A stretch of 13,614 bases of DNA from Thermococci archaeon (GTDB lineage: Archaea; Methanobacteriota_B; Thermococci; Thermococcales; Thermococcaceae), in contig QMUF01000029.1 of the NCBI GenBank assembly GCA_003663525.1, positions 1 through 13,614 on the forward strand. The letters are read 5' to 3'. Below the pieces are notes generated by a model. It was not told the origin of the DNA, did not search any database, and saw only the letters and a list, made by a program, of their open reading frames with translations. The position numbers and the translations under genes were made by a program. Every line of letters begins with the position of its first letter. Position 1 is the stretch's first letter. Below are positions 6,829-13,614 of the stretch, in pieces.

Positions 6829-6848
6829 GGACAGCCTTTAGGGATAGG

Positions 6849-6858
6849 CTTTTTAAGC
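6849..6858. promoter_or_regulatory. Shared TATA element for cobS (+) and the small membrane protein (-)
   Basis: CTTTTTAAGC is nearly palindromic and serves as a TATA box in both directions. Reading plus, a start about 25 bases on falls near 6880, just before the cobS binding site AGGTGAT (6884-6890). Reading minus, the start falls near 6829, at the ATG of the 54-residue membrane protein. Confidence 0.5.
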
Positions 6859-6869
6859 TTTCTTGCAAT

Positions 6870-6884
6870 TGGATTAATTAGCCA
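6870..6884. promoter_or_regulatory. Candidate cobamide-regulon operator before cobS
   Basis: TGGATTAATTAGCCA matches 10 of 12 arm positions of the btuF/cobT dyad and keeps the TGG/CCA ends. Its placement is the same as at btuF and cobT: the last base touches the ribosome binding site (AGGTGAT, 6884-6890), and the ATG follows 9 bases after the dyad. It overlaps the predicted transcript start near 6880. Confidence 0.45.
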
Positions 6885-6893
6885 GGTGATTAT

Positions 6894-7589
6894 ATGAGAA
6901 ACATTATTCCGTTTATGACGAGAGTTCCAATAAAAGGAGACTTTGAAAAAGCTAGGAACGAAATATGGAGCTTTCCTCTGCTTGCCATCCTTACCTCATC
7001 TCTGCCTACACTGATTCTTTACCTTAACCTTCCCCTGAGAAATCTACTGGCTGTTCTCTCGCTTTATTTTATTATGGGCTTACTCCACCTTGATGGATTA
7101 GCCGATTGGGCTGATGGGACTATGACCAAAGGAAACAGAGAGAAGAAAATCAAAGCTATGAAAGACCTAAACACTGGCATAGCAGGAGTTTTTGCTGTTG
7201 TAATGGTTCTCTTCATCCAGATTTATTCCCTTCAGTTGCTTCCTTTCTATGCGCTCTTTTTAGCAGAGCTCAACTCCAAGTTTGCAATGTTGTTGGCTTT
7301 ATCAATAAAAAGACCTTTGGAAAGAGGGCTTGGGGCATACTTTATGGAAGGGATGAATAGAGAACAACTCCTTCTCGGGAGTTTGCTTTATTTTGCACTT
7401 CTAGTTTCCTTAATCACTTATGATTTAAAAAACGTCTTCTTCATTTTTGCCCTCTTGGTTGGTGCTTATGTAATTAGAGTTAGCCTCAAAAACTTTGGAG
7501 GGTTAAACGGGGATTGTATAGGGGCTGTGGGAGAGATAACAAGAGCTGGAACCCTTTTACTTATGGCCTTTGTGTGGTGGTTGATTTGA
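6894..7589 (+). CDS. cobS: Adenosylcobinamide-GDP ribazoletransferase CobS (cobalamin synthase)
   Basis: 231 residues, in the usual range. It is an integral membrane enzyme that joins adenosylcobinamide-GDP to alpha-ribazole (or its phosphate) and releases GMP. The catalytic signature [11 protein letters not shown] (residues 65-75) is followed by [16 protein letters not shown] (about 85-100), which together form the metal-dependent active site of the family. Hydrophobic segments lie near residues 28-45, 50-65, 98-120 and 155-200 and at the C-terminal end. [18 protein letters not shown] near the C-terminus is also characteristic. The ATG at 6894 follows AGGTGAT (6884-6890). Its stop overlaps the cobY start (TTGA), so the two genes are coupled. 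A candidate operator lies directly before the binding site. Confidence 0.95.
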   Translation: MRNIIPFMTRVPIKGDFEKARNEIWSFPLLAILTSSLPTLILYLNLPLRNLLAVLSLYFIMGLLHLDGLADWADGTMTKGNREKKIKAMKDLNTGIAGVFAVVMVLFIQIYSLQLLPFYALFLAELNSKFAMLLALSIKRPLERGLGAYFMEGMNREQLLLGSLLYFALLVSLITYDLKNVFFIFALLVGAYVIRVSLKNFGGLNGDCIGAVGEITRAGTLLLMAFVWWLI

Positions 7590-8176
7590 TATTTATCCTC
7601 GCAGGTGGAAGATCCAGCAGAATGGGAAAAGAAAAGCCAGTGCTGAAGATAGCAGGTAAAGAAATGCTTCTTTGGGTCTATGATGAGATTTCAAGCATAG
7701 ATGAGACTGTTGTAGCTCTCTCGAAAAATACACCAAAAACCAAAAACCTCTGCCTACGGGAGAGGATTACTTTCGTTGAAACGCCAGGAAGGGGATATGT
7801 TGAAGACATCAAATGGCTTTTGACAGAGTTTGGAGCGTTTGTGAGTGTCTCAGCTGACCTGCCCTTTGTTAAGGCATGTGACGTGGCTCTCATAAGGAAC
7901 GAGCTTGAGAAGAAAAAAGTCAGCATTACCGGAGTTTTGCCCATAAATGTCGTGCCAAAAGACCTTAGAATTACAACTTACAGAGGATACGCAATTGTAG
8001 GAATTAACGGTGTTTCTTATGGGGGGGAGGAATTTGTTGAGTTAAGTAATCCGCTTTTGGCTTTGAACGTGAATACTCCAATGGAACTTGAACTTGCAAA
8101 CAGAATTGCCAAGTTGCTACAACCCAAGTTCACTAAGGATGTAGTCGATATCAAGGTTTTCCCTCACTACATTTGA
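7586..8176 (+). CDS. cobY: GTP:adenosylcobinamide-phosphate guanylyltransferase CobY
   Basis: 196 residues from the TTG at 7586. CobY is the archaeal, non-homologous replacement for CobU and transfers GMP to adenosylcobinamide phosphate. The N-terminal [19 protein letters not shown] is the nucleotide-binding signature of nucleotidyltransferases (LAGGxxxRMGxxK), and SADLPFV near residue 90 supplies the expected metal-binding Asp. The frame is open further upstream inside cobS, with GTG codons at 7574 and 7577. I chose TTG 7586 because it gives the 4-base TTGA overlap with the cobS stop, has GGTGG five bases before it, and makes the core begin directly with IFILAGG. The 3' end overlaps cbiP, convergent, by 60 bases. 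Confidence 0.9.
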   Translation: MIFILAGGRSSRMGKEKPVLKIAGKEMLLWVYDEISSIDETVVALSKNTPKTKNLCLRERITFVETPGRGYVEDIKWLLTEFGAFVSVSADLPFVKACDVALIRNELEKKKVSITGVLPINVVPKDLRITTYRGYAIVGINGVSYGGEEFVELSNPLLALNVNTPMELELANRIAKLLQPKFTKDVVDIKVFPHYI

Positions 8177-9568
8177 AAATCGCTCAATTTCCTTCTCTAG
8201 ACTCCATTTCTTAAGACTTAACGGTTCAAGATCCTTTTCCACCCTCAGGAAATTCAAAAACTTCTCTGTAAATTTGAGATTATGAAAGACACCGTGCAGA
8301 TACGTTCCAAATGCTCTCTCACCGATTGCGCCATCATACTCAAAAGCCGGCTCTCCGTTGATTTTGTGAATTATCGAAAAGGGTCTTTCTGAGGTAGAAC
8401 GTCCCATCCTGATCTCATAGCCCTCAACCTCCATGCTCCTAAGTTGCCCCCAAAGGAGTTCAGCTTTCAGGTAATTTGTCCGTTTTACCGTTGAAAAAAC
8501 TGTTTTTGCTGGCAGAATGCCAATTCCCTTAACCCTACCTCTCTTAGACTCAACTCTATCTATTATCTCTTCCCCCAGCATTTGAAAGCCTCCACAGATC
8601 CCGACTATAAAAGAACCTTCTTTGTATGTTTCGAGAATTGCTTCTTCGATGCCGTTTTTCCTCATCCAAAATAAATCCTCCACCGTGTTTTTGCTTCCTG
8701 GAACAATTATTAAATCACCCTTGATCTCCTCTGCTTTTGTGACATAATCAATGCCATTTGCCCAGTGAAGCGGCTCAAAATCTGTGAAGTTGCTTATGTG
8801 GGGAAGTTTAATAATCTGTATGTGAATGTCGCCTTTAACCTTCGGGAACTCTGTTAGAGAATCTTCTTCCGGAATTCTATGATTCAAATAGGGAATCACC
8901 CCTAAAACTCTCTTCTCATATCTCCGCTCTAAATACTCAAATCCGGGTCTGAGTAGGGATTTATCCCCTCTAAATTTGTTAAATATGAAACCCATCACGA
9001 GCTCCTTTTCTTCTTCACTTAAAAGCTCCATTGTGCCAACTATAGAGGCAAAACTTCCGCCCCTGTCTATGTCCGTAACAAGGATGACTTTGGCATTTAC
9101 ATGCCTTGCAACCCGCATATTTGCAATATCATAATTCCTAAGGTTTATCTCCACCGGAGAGCCAGCCCCTTCAATTACTACAACATCATGGGTGCTTATA
9201 AGCTCATTCAAAACCTGCATGGCCTTCTTAAAAAGCCCCTCCTTGGTGGAGAGCATATATTCCCTAGCTGAAACAGCTCCAATAGCCTTTCCCATAAAAA
9301 CTACCTGACTTCTCATATTGCCCTCAGGTTTTAGGAGAATGGGGTTGAACTCTACTGAGGGCTTTTTGTTGCATGCCAAAGCTTGCAAATACTGAGCCCT
9401 GCTTATTTCCCCTCCTTCAATACCTGGAGCGGAGTTTAGACTCATGTTCTGACTTTTAAATGGAACCACATCATACCCAAGGTTGGTAAGAATCCTGCAA
9501 AGTGCAAGCGTCAACAAAGACTTCCCAGCCCCAGAAGATGTCCCCTGGATCATCAATGCTTTTCCCAT
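8117..9568 (-). CDS. cbiP: Cobyric acid synthase, glutamine-hydrolysing (CbiP/CobQ)
   Basis: 483 residues from the ATG at 9568. It amidates four side chains of adenosylcobyrinic acid a,c-diamide to give adenosylcobyric acid, using ATP and glutamine. The N-terminal ATPase half begins [19 protein letters not shown], with the P-loop at residues 9-17 and a metal site around [15 protein letters not shown]. The C-terminal half is a class I glutamine amidotransferase with the nucleophile in [13 protein letters not shown] and a histidine in TYLHGVFHN. The frame continues 14 codons upstream to an ATG at 9610, but GGTGAT at 9572-9577 and the family start favour 9568. It follows btuF by 23 bases and is probably in the same operon. 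No other corrin-ring gene is nearby, so it must act on imported or degraded corrinoids. Confidence 0.94.
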   Translation of the reverse strand: MGKALMIQGTSSGAGKSLLTLALCRILTNLGYDVVPFKSQNMSLNSAPGIEGGEISRAQYLQALACNKKPSVEFNPILLKPEGNMRSQVVFMGKAIGAVSAREYMLSTKEGLFKKAMQVLNELISTHDVVVIEGAGSPVEINLRNYDIANMRVARHVNAKVILVTDIDRGGSFASIVGTMELLSEEEKELVMGFIFNKFRGDKSLLRPGFEYLERRYEKRVLGVIPYLNHRIPEEDSLTEFPKVKGDIHIQIIKLPHISNFTDFEPLHWANGIDYVTKAEEIKGDLIIVPGSKNTVEDLFWMRKNGIEEAILETYKEGSFIVGICGGFQMLGEEIIDRVESKRGRVKGIGILPAKTVFSTVKRTNYLKAELLWGQLRSMEVEGYEIRMGRSTSERPFSIIHKINGEPAFEYDGAIGERAFGTYLHGVFHNLKFTEKFLNFLRVEKDLEPLSLKKWSLEKEIERFSNVVRENLDIDYILSELGL

Positions 9569-9591
9569 AGAAATCACCAAAAAAGAAAGAA

Positions 9592-10602
9592 TCAGGAAGT
9601 TGCCTCGCATGTGAGAGGCTGGTATTGGAAGTTGAACAAATCAGGATGCAGGAACTTTGCGATCTCCTCCAATCCTTCAACTATCCTTGGGGTTGGCCTT
9701 GAAACGATGTCATCACTGCTTAAGGTGTAAACCTTTCCATTTTTCATCGCATCTGTGTTCACAAGCTGGGTATTACAGAGATCCTCCGCACTTATTCCAG
9801 CATGTGGAGGAAGGATTATCACTTCCGGGTTTCTTGTTAAAACTTCTTCAACGCTCACCTGGGGCCATCCTTGGGTGTCTTTGAATATGTTTTCTCCCCC
9901 TGCAAGGGTTATGAGATCGTTAATGAAAGTACCGTTGCCAGCGCTCATCAATGGATCGCTCCAAACTATGTAGAAGACCTTTACCTCCGGCATATTCTGA
10001 ACCTTGCTTCGTATCTCCTCAATTTTGTCTTTCATTTCAGCTACAACGTCCTTGGCTTTTTCCTCTTTGCTTGTGATTCTTCCTAAAAGCTCGACTGCCT
10101 TATATATATCCCCAATACTCTTTGGATCAATGATCACAACTGGAGCAATTTTTTCGAGCTGATCAAGGTATTTTAGGTGCATTGAAGTGCCAACTATAAG
10201 GTCCGGGTTCAAAGATGCTATTACCTCTATATTAGGATCGGAAAAACCTCCGATAACTGTCCTCCCTTCCTGAACGTTCTCCGGGTAGTTGTCAAATTTT
10301 GTAACTCCAACAACTTTATCAAGAGCACCTATGAAGTAGAGAGTCTCCGTTATACTTGGGGCTAAGGAAACAATCCTTTGGGGTTCTTTCTCTATGGTAA
10401 CCTCCCTTCCGGCAAAATCAACTATCTTTAGGGGATATTTATTAGGAGAGGTTTGAGTTTCACTAATAGATGTGGTTACACTGGATGTTGTCTTTTCTTC
10501 AATGGTGTCCGTTGTAGTTGAGGTAGTTTGAGTTTGCCCAATGCAACCTGCTATAACAACACCAAACATAAGCAGTGCCAGTACAATGGCCATCTTTCTC
10601 AT
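9592..10602 (-). CDS. btuF: BtuF-like corrinoid ABC transporter substrate-binding lipoprotein
   Basis: 336 residues from the ATG at 10602. The N-terminus is a lipoprotein signal: [20 protein letters not shown] with lipobox cysteine C20. A Ser/Thr-rich linker (about residues 21-50) follows, typical of membrane-anchored archaeal binding proteins. The mature part is a type III periplasmic-binding fold: [19 protein letters not shown], then [36 protein letters not shown] and [12 protein letters not shown]. Vitamin B12 is the likely ligand given the neighbours and operator; iron-siderophore binding proteins are the alternative. In-frame codons upstream (10608, 10632) are less likely starts, because GGTGAT (10607-10612) serves the ATG at 10602 and the codon at 10632 would place the operator inside the gene. 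No btuC or btuD is in the window. Confidence 0.88.
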   Translation of the reverse strand: MRKMAIVLALLMFGVVIAGCIGQTQTTSTTTDTIEEKTTSSVTTSISETQTSPNKYPLKIVDFAGREVTIEKEPQRIVSLAPSITETLYFIGALDKVVGVTKFDNYPENVQEGRTVIGGFSDPNIEVIASLNPDLIVGTSMHLKYLDQLEKIAPVVIIDPKSIGDIYKAVELLGRITSKEEKAKDVVAEMKDKIEEIRSKVQNMPEVKVFYIVWSDPLMSAGNGTFINDLITLAGGENIFKDTQGWPQVSVEEVLTRNPEVIILPPHAGISAEDLCNTQLVNTDAMKNGKVYTLSSDDIVSRPTPRIVEGLEEIAKFLHPDLFNFQYQPLTCEATS

Positions 10603-10613
10603 GTACATCACCC

Positions 10614-10628
10614 TGGATAATTTGTCCA
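10614..10628. promoter_or_regulatory. Candidate operator, btuF side of the divergent promoter
   Basis: TGGATAATTTGTCCA is an imperfect 15-bp dyad (TGGAyAA-w-TTrTCCA). An identical copy starts exactly 50 bases away at 10664. This one lies immediately before the btuF binding site (10607-10612) and over the predicted btuF transcript start, 11 bases from the btuF ATG. Exact duplication either side of a TATA region strongly suggests a regulator binding site. Confidence 0.75.
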
Positions 10629-10648
10629 GCAATAATAAAAGGAGAGAG

Positions 10649-10660
10649 TATATATAAACC
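10649..10660. promoter_or_regulatory. Shared TATA region of the divergent btuF and cobT promoters
   Basis: The TATATATAAACC stretch can be read as a TATA box on either strand. On plus, a start about 25 bases on falls near 10678, just before the cobT binding site. On minus, the start falls near 10628, just before the btuF leader. A second TATA-like element for btuF (TTTTATTATT on minus, 10631-10640) is possible. The two operator dyads sit symmetrically outside this element. Confidence 0.6.
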
Positions 10661-10663
10661 TAT

Positions 10664-10678
10664 TGGATAATTTGTCCA
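10664..10678. promoter_or_regulatory. Candidate operator, cobT side of the divergent promoter
   Basis: The second exact copy of TGGATAATTTGTCCA. It overlaps the predicted cobT transcript start and is followed directly by the cobT binding site AGGTGGT (10679-10685). The same order of dyad, binding site and start codon is seen at btuF and cobS. Confidence 0.75.
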
Positions 10679-10692
10679 AGGTGGTATTTGTG

Positions 10693-11676
10693 ATGCTCGT
10701 GGTATTAGGAAATACTGAAGTGTCTTTAATACCGAGAATAAGCATGGCTGGAGCAACACCAGAGCTGACAAAACTAACTCCACCAGCAGATGCAGAGTAT
10801 CTCTTTTATGAAAAGCCAAGAATAATAGATGCAATACCAGTAACCCCAGAAGGACACCCAACTCCTGCTATAATCACAAAAGCGACAAAAGAGCTTGCAG
10901 GTTTCCCTATTATGATAGTCAGGGGTGGCACATATCTTGCACCTCTTGTGCCCCATGTGCACATAAGCAGCTATGTAGGGAAGGATTTTAGGAAGGGGAA
11001 AGCTTTATTGGAAGCAGAGGAGATAATAAACAGGGCAACCATTTTTGGAAAAGAACTAAACAAACTAACTCTGAAAGAGCTTGTTATTGGGGAATCAACA
11101 CCGGGAGGAACCACCACAGCGCAGGCCATTTTATGGGCTCTAGGCTATGGTGCAAAAACATCCTCAGCGTCTCCCTGTAACCCCCAATCGTTAAAAGAAA
11201 AGGTTATTCTGGAAGGATTTGAAAGAATAGGAATAAAAAAAGGAGACCTTGAGAATAAACCCCTAATAGCTTTGGAAGAATTTGGCGACCCCATGATGGC
11301 AACAGTTCTAGGAATTGCCCAGGGGTTTGAGAGAGATGTAATTTTAGCGGGTGGAACCCAGATGCTGGCGGTGGCTGCATTATTAAAGGCGATGGGAGAA
11401 GATCTTGAGAGATTCATGATAGCAACAACTAAGTGGGTCATAAACGACAAAAGCTCAACTTTTAAAGAAACTGCCAAAGAGATTGGGGTAATGTATTACT
11501 ATGCAAATTTGGATTTCTCAAAATGCCGATTCAAGGGATTGCAGGACTACGAGAGGGGATATGTGAAAGAAGGTGTAGGTGCCGGAGGAGCTACATGGTT
11601 GGCCATGAAGCGAGGTTTTAGTGAAAGGGATGTCGTGAAGAAAGTGGAAGAACTCTACGAAAAACTCATTTACTGA
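10693..11676 (+). CDS. cobT: Archaeal CobT, nicotinate-nucleotide:base phosphoribosyltransferase (UPF0284/TIGR00303 type)
   Basis: 327 residues from ATG 10693. It transfers phosphoribose from nicotinate mononucleotide to a lower-ligand base such as dimethylbenzimidazole, giving alpha-ribazole phosphate for CobS. Family features are [10 protein letters not shown] at the start, [45 protein letters not shown], the glycine-rich [20 protein letters not shown], and [14 protein letters not shown]. Start choice: GTG 10690 and ATG 10693 are adjacent and both follow AGGTGGT (10679-10685); I give the ATG, while GTG 10690 has slightly more usual spacing. A longer frame from TTG 10663 would put the operator inside the gene and is unlikely. 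It is divergent from btuF, and its stop overlaps the convergent cbiZ stop by 11 bases. Confidence 0.9.
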   Translation: MLVVLGNTEVSLIPRISMAGATPELTKLTPPADAEYLFYEKPRIIDAIPVTPEGHPTPAIITKATKELAGFPIMIVRGGTYLAPLVPHVHISSYVGKDFRKGKALLEAEEIINRATIFGKELNKLTLKELVIGESTPGGTTTAQAILWALGYGAKTSSASPCNPQSLKEKVILEGFERIGIKKGDLENKPLIALEEFGDPMMATVLGIAQGFERDVILAGGTQMLAVAALLKAMGEDLERFMIATTKWVINDKSSTFKETAKEIGVMYYYANLDFSKCRFKGLQDYERGYVKEGVGAGGATWLAMKRGFSERDVVKKVEELYEKLIY

Positions 11677-12247
11677 ACCTCTCCCATTTTTTCAAACTCT
11701 CTCCTAAAGCTTTCCTTACTGCCTTTCCAATATTTATGCCCAGTTCAGTGCCAGTCCCTGCCCATTCTAAATCCCCTTTAAAGGCAAATATTCCAATGCC
11801 ATCGCTCGTCGTGCCCGTGGCATTATAGCCAAGGTTTAGTAGCGTGTATGTTTTTGCCTCTGTGACCGTCATTACTGCATTCGTCATTGCTCCCAGAGTA
11901 AGCCCTTCTTCAATGACCAAGACTATGTTGATTGTTCTACTTAAAAATCGGGGAGGCTCGTTTCCAGCTATTGCGGGATTTGTTATTCCCGCTGTGATAT
12001 AGGCCTTAACGTTTCCAGACTTTGCAATAGAGAGAACTTTCTCTATATCTGCAGCAGTCATGAAGCCTACAAAATTTTTTAGTCCATTTGCTATTTCAAA
12101 TTCAACACAGTCCCTCTTGTAATCTCCATTGTAACTTTTGTGAACCTGCATGAAAAAGAATCCATTGGCCTCAAAAACTCCTCCATTATGAGGGGCATTG
12201 CTTAAAGCCATCATCTGGGACTTGAAATGCTCTATGAAATGCCTCAT
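11666..12247 (-). CDS. cbiZ: Adenosylcobinamide amidohydrolase CbiZ
   Basis: 193 residues. CbiZ cuts the aminopropanol side chain from adenosylcobinamide (and pseudo-B12 in some species) to give adenosylcobyric acid, the archaeal route for salvaging incomplete or wrong corrinoids. Features are [20 protein letters not shown] (about residues 13-32), [43 protein letters not shown], and the C-terminal [11 protein letters not shown] followed by [20 protein letters not shown]. The start is ATG 12247. Only 36 bases separate it from the rpl10e stop, but they contain a TATA-like TTTTAAA (about 12271-12277) that predicts a nearly leaderless transcript. I see no copy of the cobamide dyad here, unlike at the other cobamide promoters. 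Confidence 0.93.
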   Translation of the reverse strand: MRHFIEHFKSQMMALSNAPHNGGVFEANGFFFMQVHKSYNGDYKRDCVEFEIANGLKNFVGFMTAADIEKVLSIAKSGNVKAYITAGITNPAIAGNEPPRFLSRTINIVLVIEEGLTLGAMTNAVMTVTEAKTYTLLNLGYNATGTTSDGIGIFAFKGDLEWAGTGTELGINIGKAVRKALGESLKKWERFSK

Positions 12248-12283
12248 AAAAGAAGTAGGGAAGCAGAATTTAAAATATTTACC

Positions 12284-12826
12284 TCAGAGTGTTGAGAGTA
12301 CCTTAGTTGTAACGTCGTTCCCTTCCCTGTCGTAAATTCTGTAGTAGCACTTGCATGGGAATTTCATGCTTGCCCTTTTCATGGCAGCAAGGGCAAATTT
12401 GAGGTGTTGTCTGTTAACTCTAACTGTAAGGATCTTTTGGTCCTTTTTCAGTCTTGCGGCAAGTCCAATTGGCTTTCCAAATGGCCTTCTCATACCATTT
12501 CCATAACGGTCGGCCTTTCTTCCAGTTGCCATTGGGTTCTCTCTGAGTATTTGGAATGGGTAAACTCTGATTTTATAGTGGAAGTTGCTTCTACCAACGT
12601 TCTTGCTAAGAAATCTATTAAGTTGGGTTCTTGCGGCCTCAAGGGCGTTTTGTCTAATCTGGACTGGTTCTGCTGTATGAAGGCTAACTTCAAACTCAAA
12701 ATCTCCAGCAGGATTTCCCATGTCGAATATAGTAATTCTCGGACCAGGAGCACCTCTAATGTACTCCCTTCTTGTGTAAGCAGGTTTGTCAACGTATCTG
12801 TCAATCTTAGCTGGTCTCAAAGCCAT
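12284..12826 (-). CDS. rpl10e: Large-subunit ribosomal protein uL16 (L10e)
   Basis: 180 residues, the normal archaeal length. It sits in the 50S subunit near the tRNA acceptor site. The sequence is highly typical: [20 protein letters not shown] at the start, [39 protein letters not shown] and a C-terminal [18 protein letters not shown]. The start is ATG 12826, with GGAGGTGA a few bases upstream (about 12831-12838). An in-frame GTG three codons earlier lies within that binding site and is not used. A TATA-like TTTATAAG at about 12877-12885 gives a transcript start near 12856. It is the conserved anchor that marks the right edge of the cobamide block. Confidence 0.97.
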   Translation of the reverse strand: MALRPAKIDRYVDKPAYTRREYIRGAPGPRITIFDMGNPAGDFEFEVSLHTAEPVQIRQNALEAARTQLNRFLSKNVGRSNFHYKIRVYPFQILRENPMATGRKADRYGNGMRRPFGKPIGLAARLKKDQKILTVRVNRQHLKFALAAMKRASMKFPCKCYYRIYDREGNDVTTKVLSTL

Positions 12827-12915
12827 ATATCTCACCTCCCAAATGAGCGTAATCTAAAGGTAAGCACTTTCCTCAACTTATAAAAGTTTTGGATTCTTGA
12901 CTTGAAAGCTTTTTG

Positions 12916-12930
12916 GTGGTGAGTATATAA
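12916..12930. promoter_or_regulatory. TATA-like element with no intact gene on the plus side
   Basis: TATATAAAG at about 12920-12928 is a strong TATA match on the plus strand, but the next plus-strand gene starts at 13486. On the minus strand the same element reads CTTTATATA and could act as an upstream promoter of rpl10e. Otherwise 12839-12964 holds no gene that I can see. Confidence 0.3.
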
Positions 12931-12964
12931 AGATTTTGTGGAGGCGTGTGGGGATTAGAGAATG

Positions 12965-13297
12965 TTACTTCAAAACTTTTTCTGGTTCTTTCATTTTCTG
13001 AATATCATAAAGGTCTCTGGCAATCTCAAGCTTCTTTGAAATCCCAGTTTCTACAATGGGAGCAAAATAATTCGCACCACCATAAACCACGAGATATCCT
13101 TTATTTTTGTCCATAACACTTATCCTTTTGTTTTCGGGTATTATGGAACTGTGCTCAGCTACTCCACTTATATTGTTCTTTTTCAGTTTTTCCAAGATCC
13201 TGAGGGTATCCTCATAGCAGAATGAAGAGAAGGTCTTTATTGCTGCCGTTACGTATCCGCTTCCGGTGCTTGCTACTTTGTGGACTGAATTAAACAT
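12965..13297 (-). pseudogene. C-terminal fragment of a DUF128 (NrpR-like) regulator
   Basis: About 110 codons. The stretch TLRILEKLKKNNISGVAEH, then ISVMDKNKGYLVVYGGANYF and APIVETGISKKLEIARDLYD resembles the effector domain of NrpR-type regulators (DUF128). In that family, a helix ending in G-GV is followed by (V)GIVVVGGLNPIAAVEEAGI. The fragment lacks the N-terminal winged-helix DNA-binding domain and the first part of DUF128. Instead the frame runs antisense into a TnpB relic from about 13287 upward, so the gene was probably cut by a transposon. The ATG at 13297 lies inside the TnpB-derived sequence and has no clear binding site. In methanogens NrpR represses nitrogen-assimilation genes; the role here is unknown. 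A short functional protein cannot be excluded. Confidence 0.5.
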
Positions 13298-13424
13298 TTT
13301 GAGGAAGGTAGCCGGTGATTCTCCCGTTAGGGGGTTAGCTGGTAGTGGTCGCGTGAACCGGCCTGTGAGAGTGAGGATAATTCCGGTGAATTCTCACGAA
13401 GCCTCACCCTTTAGGACGGGGTAG
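13287..13424 (+). mobile_element. Relic of an IS200/IS605-type TnpB gene, 3' end only
   Basis: The plus strand reads ELNILRKVAGDSPVRGLAGS, then GRVNRPVRVRIIPVNSHEAS and PFRTG, stopping at TAG 13422-13424. NILRK is what follows the conserved N-A-x-NI of TnpB. The variable Gly/Pro/Val-rich tail ending HEAsPFRtG is typical of thermococcal TnpB proteins, whose last codons overlap the element's structured right end. Upstream of about 13287 the frame has no TnpB similarity and meets a stop near 13220, so the nuclease core is gone. No tnpA is visible. The fragment abuts the broken DUF128 gene, which suggests insertion followed by deletion. Confidence 0.6.
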
Positions 13425-13428
13425 GTCA
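13311..13428 (+). ncRNA. Probable relic of a TnpB guide RNA scaffold (omega/reRNA-like)
   Basis: The region has many pairable segments. GCCGGT (13311-13316) pairs with ACCGGC (13357-13362) and encloses the hairpin CTCCC-gtta-GGGGG (13321-13334). GTGAGA (13365-13370) pairs with TCTCAC (13392-13397). CCTCACCC (13402-13409) partly pairs with GGGGTAGG (13418-13425). ACCGG (13357-13361) can instead pair with CCGGT (13383-13387), which interleaves with the GTGAGA stem to form a pseudoknot. In IS200/IS605 elements the TnpB guide scaffold overlaps the 3' end of tnpB and is followed by the flanking guide. Expression is not shown here; no promoter is evident. Confidence 0.4.
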
Positions 13429-13485
13429 CAATAACCAAGCTAAAGTTTTTAATATTCATAAGATATCATCTAATTGGGTGATACT

Positions 13486-13614
13486 ATGCAATTTGAGGAT
13501 GCCTATAGAGAAGTTTACGAGATAGTAAAGCCAAAATATAAACTCTTTACAGCTGGGCCCGTTGCTTGTTTCCCAGAAGTTCTTGAGATAATGAAAGTTC
13601 AAATGTTCAGTCAC
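13486..13614 (+). CDS. Class V (alanine-glyoxylate type) aminotransferase, 3' end outside the window
   Basis: Only the first 43 codons are present. MQFEDAYREVYEIVKPKYKL is followed by FTAGPVACFPEVLEIM and KVQMFSH. The F-T-A-G-P-V motif followed by a P-x-V-L-x-x-M helix and a final SH is the opening of class V PLP-dependent aminotransferases related to alanine-glyoxylate and serine-glyoxylate enzymes. The exact substrate cannot be told. The ATG at 13486 follows GGTGAT (13477-13482), and a TATA-like TTTTTAAT lies near 13446-13453. It starts just after the transposon relic and shows no sign of damage. Confidence 0.8.
   Translation, partial: MQFEDAYREVYEIVKPKYKLFTAGPVACFPEVLEIMKVQMFSH

Noticed and set aside
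6563..6868. Minus-strand open frame of 101 codons over the cobZ end
   Set aside because: Its composition is not protein-like and it is largely antisense to cobZ. A different minus frame (6664-6828) gives the coherent 54-residue membrane protein with a well-placed promoter.
9569..9610. Extra 14 codons at the start of cbiP
   Set aside because: They overlap btuF, have no binding site, and the ATPase domain starts at [15 protein letters not shown] at 9572-9577 marks ATG 9568.
10603..10663. Cobalamin riboswitch in front of btuF or cobT
   Set aside because: The leaders are far too short and no B12-box-like sequence is present. The dyad fits protein-mediated control better.
12404..12883. Plus-strand open frame of 159 codons
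   Set aside because: It is the antisense shadow of rpl10e, with no binding site and a low-complexity Ser/Asn/Leu composition.
13099..13113. Half match to the cobamide dyad (TTGTCCA)
   Set aside because: Only one arm matches, it lies inside the DUF128 fragment, and no promoter is near.
12965..13286. TnpB coding sequence extending upstream of the relic
   Set aside because: The plus frame has a stop near 13220 and no RuvC or zinc-finger motifs. The minus strand instead reads as the DUF128 fragment.
1..13614. CRISPR array or tRNA/rRNA genes
   Set aside because: No regularly spaced repeats and no tRNA- or rRNA-like stretches were seen on either strand.

Overview
The window is archaeal and almost certainly from a low-GC member of the Thermococcales (Thermococcus/Pyrococcus group). 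Evidence: archaeal-type phosphoglycerate mutase (ApgM), ribosomal protein uL16/L10e, the archaeal corrinoid enzymes CobY, CobZ and CbiZ, a DUF835 protein, GGTGAT-type ribosome binding sites and TATA boxes about 25 bases before predicted transcript starts.

Layout. Bases 1-2341 are housekeeping: the 3' part of a DUF835 gene, a HIT-family nucleotide hydrolase/phosphorylase (-) and apgM (+). Bases 2342-2639 hold a frameshifted C-terminal relic of a ThiF/MoeB/HesA gene (-). From 2630 to 12247 lies a cobamide salvage and late-synthesis locus: cobD (threonine-phosphate decarboxylase) and cbiB (-); a uracil-DNA glycosylase-like gene (-); a zinc-ribbon gene, a DUF71-family PP-loop ATPase and cobZ (+); a 54-residue membrane protein (-); cobS and cobY (+); cbiP and btuF (-); cobT (+); cbiZ (-). 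After that come rpl10e (-), a C-terminal fragment of a DUF128/NrpR-like regulator (-), a relic of an IS200/IS605-type TnpB 3' end with its structured RNA region (+), and the start of a class V aminotransferase (+), which runs off the window.

How the genes work together. BtuF captures corrinoid outside the cell. CbiZ strips the side chain of cobinamides to give cobyric acid, and CbiP amidates incomplete corrinoids to cobyric acid. CobD supplies aminopropanol phosphate and CbiB attaches it. CobY activates the product with GTP. CobT makes alpha-ribazole phosphate from a lower-ligand base, CobS joins the halves, and CobZ removes the phosphate. No corrin-ring synthesis genes, corrinoid adenosyltransferase, BtuC/BtuD or threonine kinase is in the window.

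The most interesting signal is a 15-bp dyad, consensus TGGAyAAwTTrTCCA. Two identical copies flank the TATA region of the divergent btuF/cobT promoters. Weaker copies sit at matching places before cbiB, before cobS, and between the uracil-DNA glycosylase-like gene and the zinc-ribbon operon. I read this as the operator of an undescribed cobamide regulon, which would also take in the zinc-ribbon and PP-loop genes. No intact regulator gene is visible in the window.
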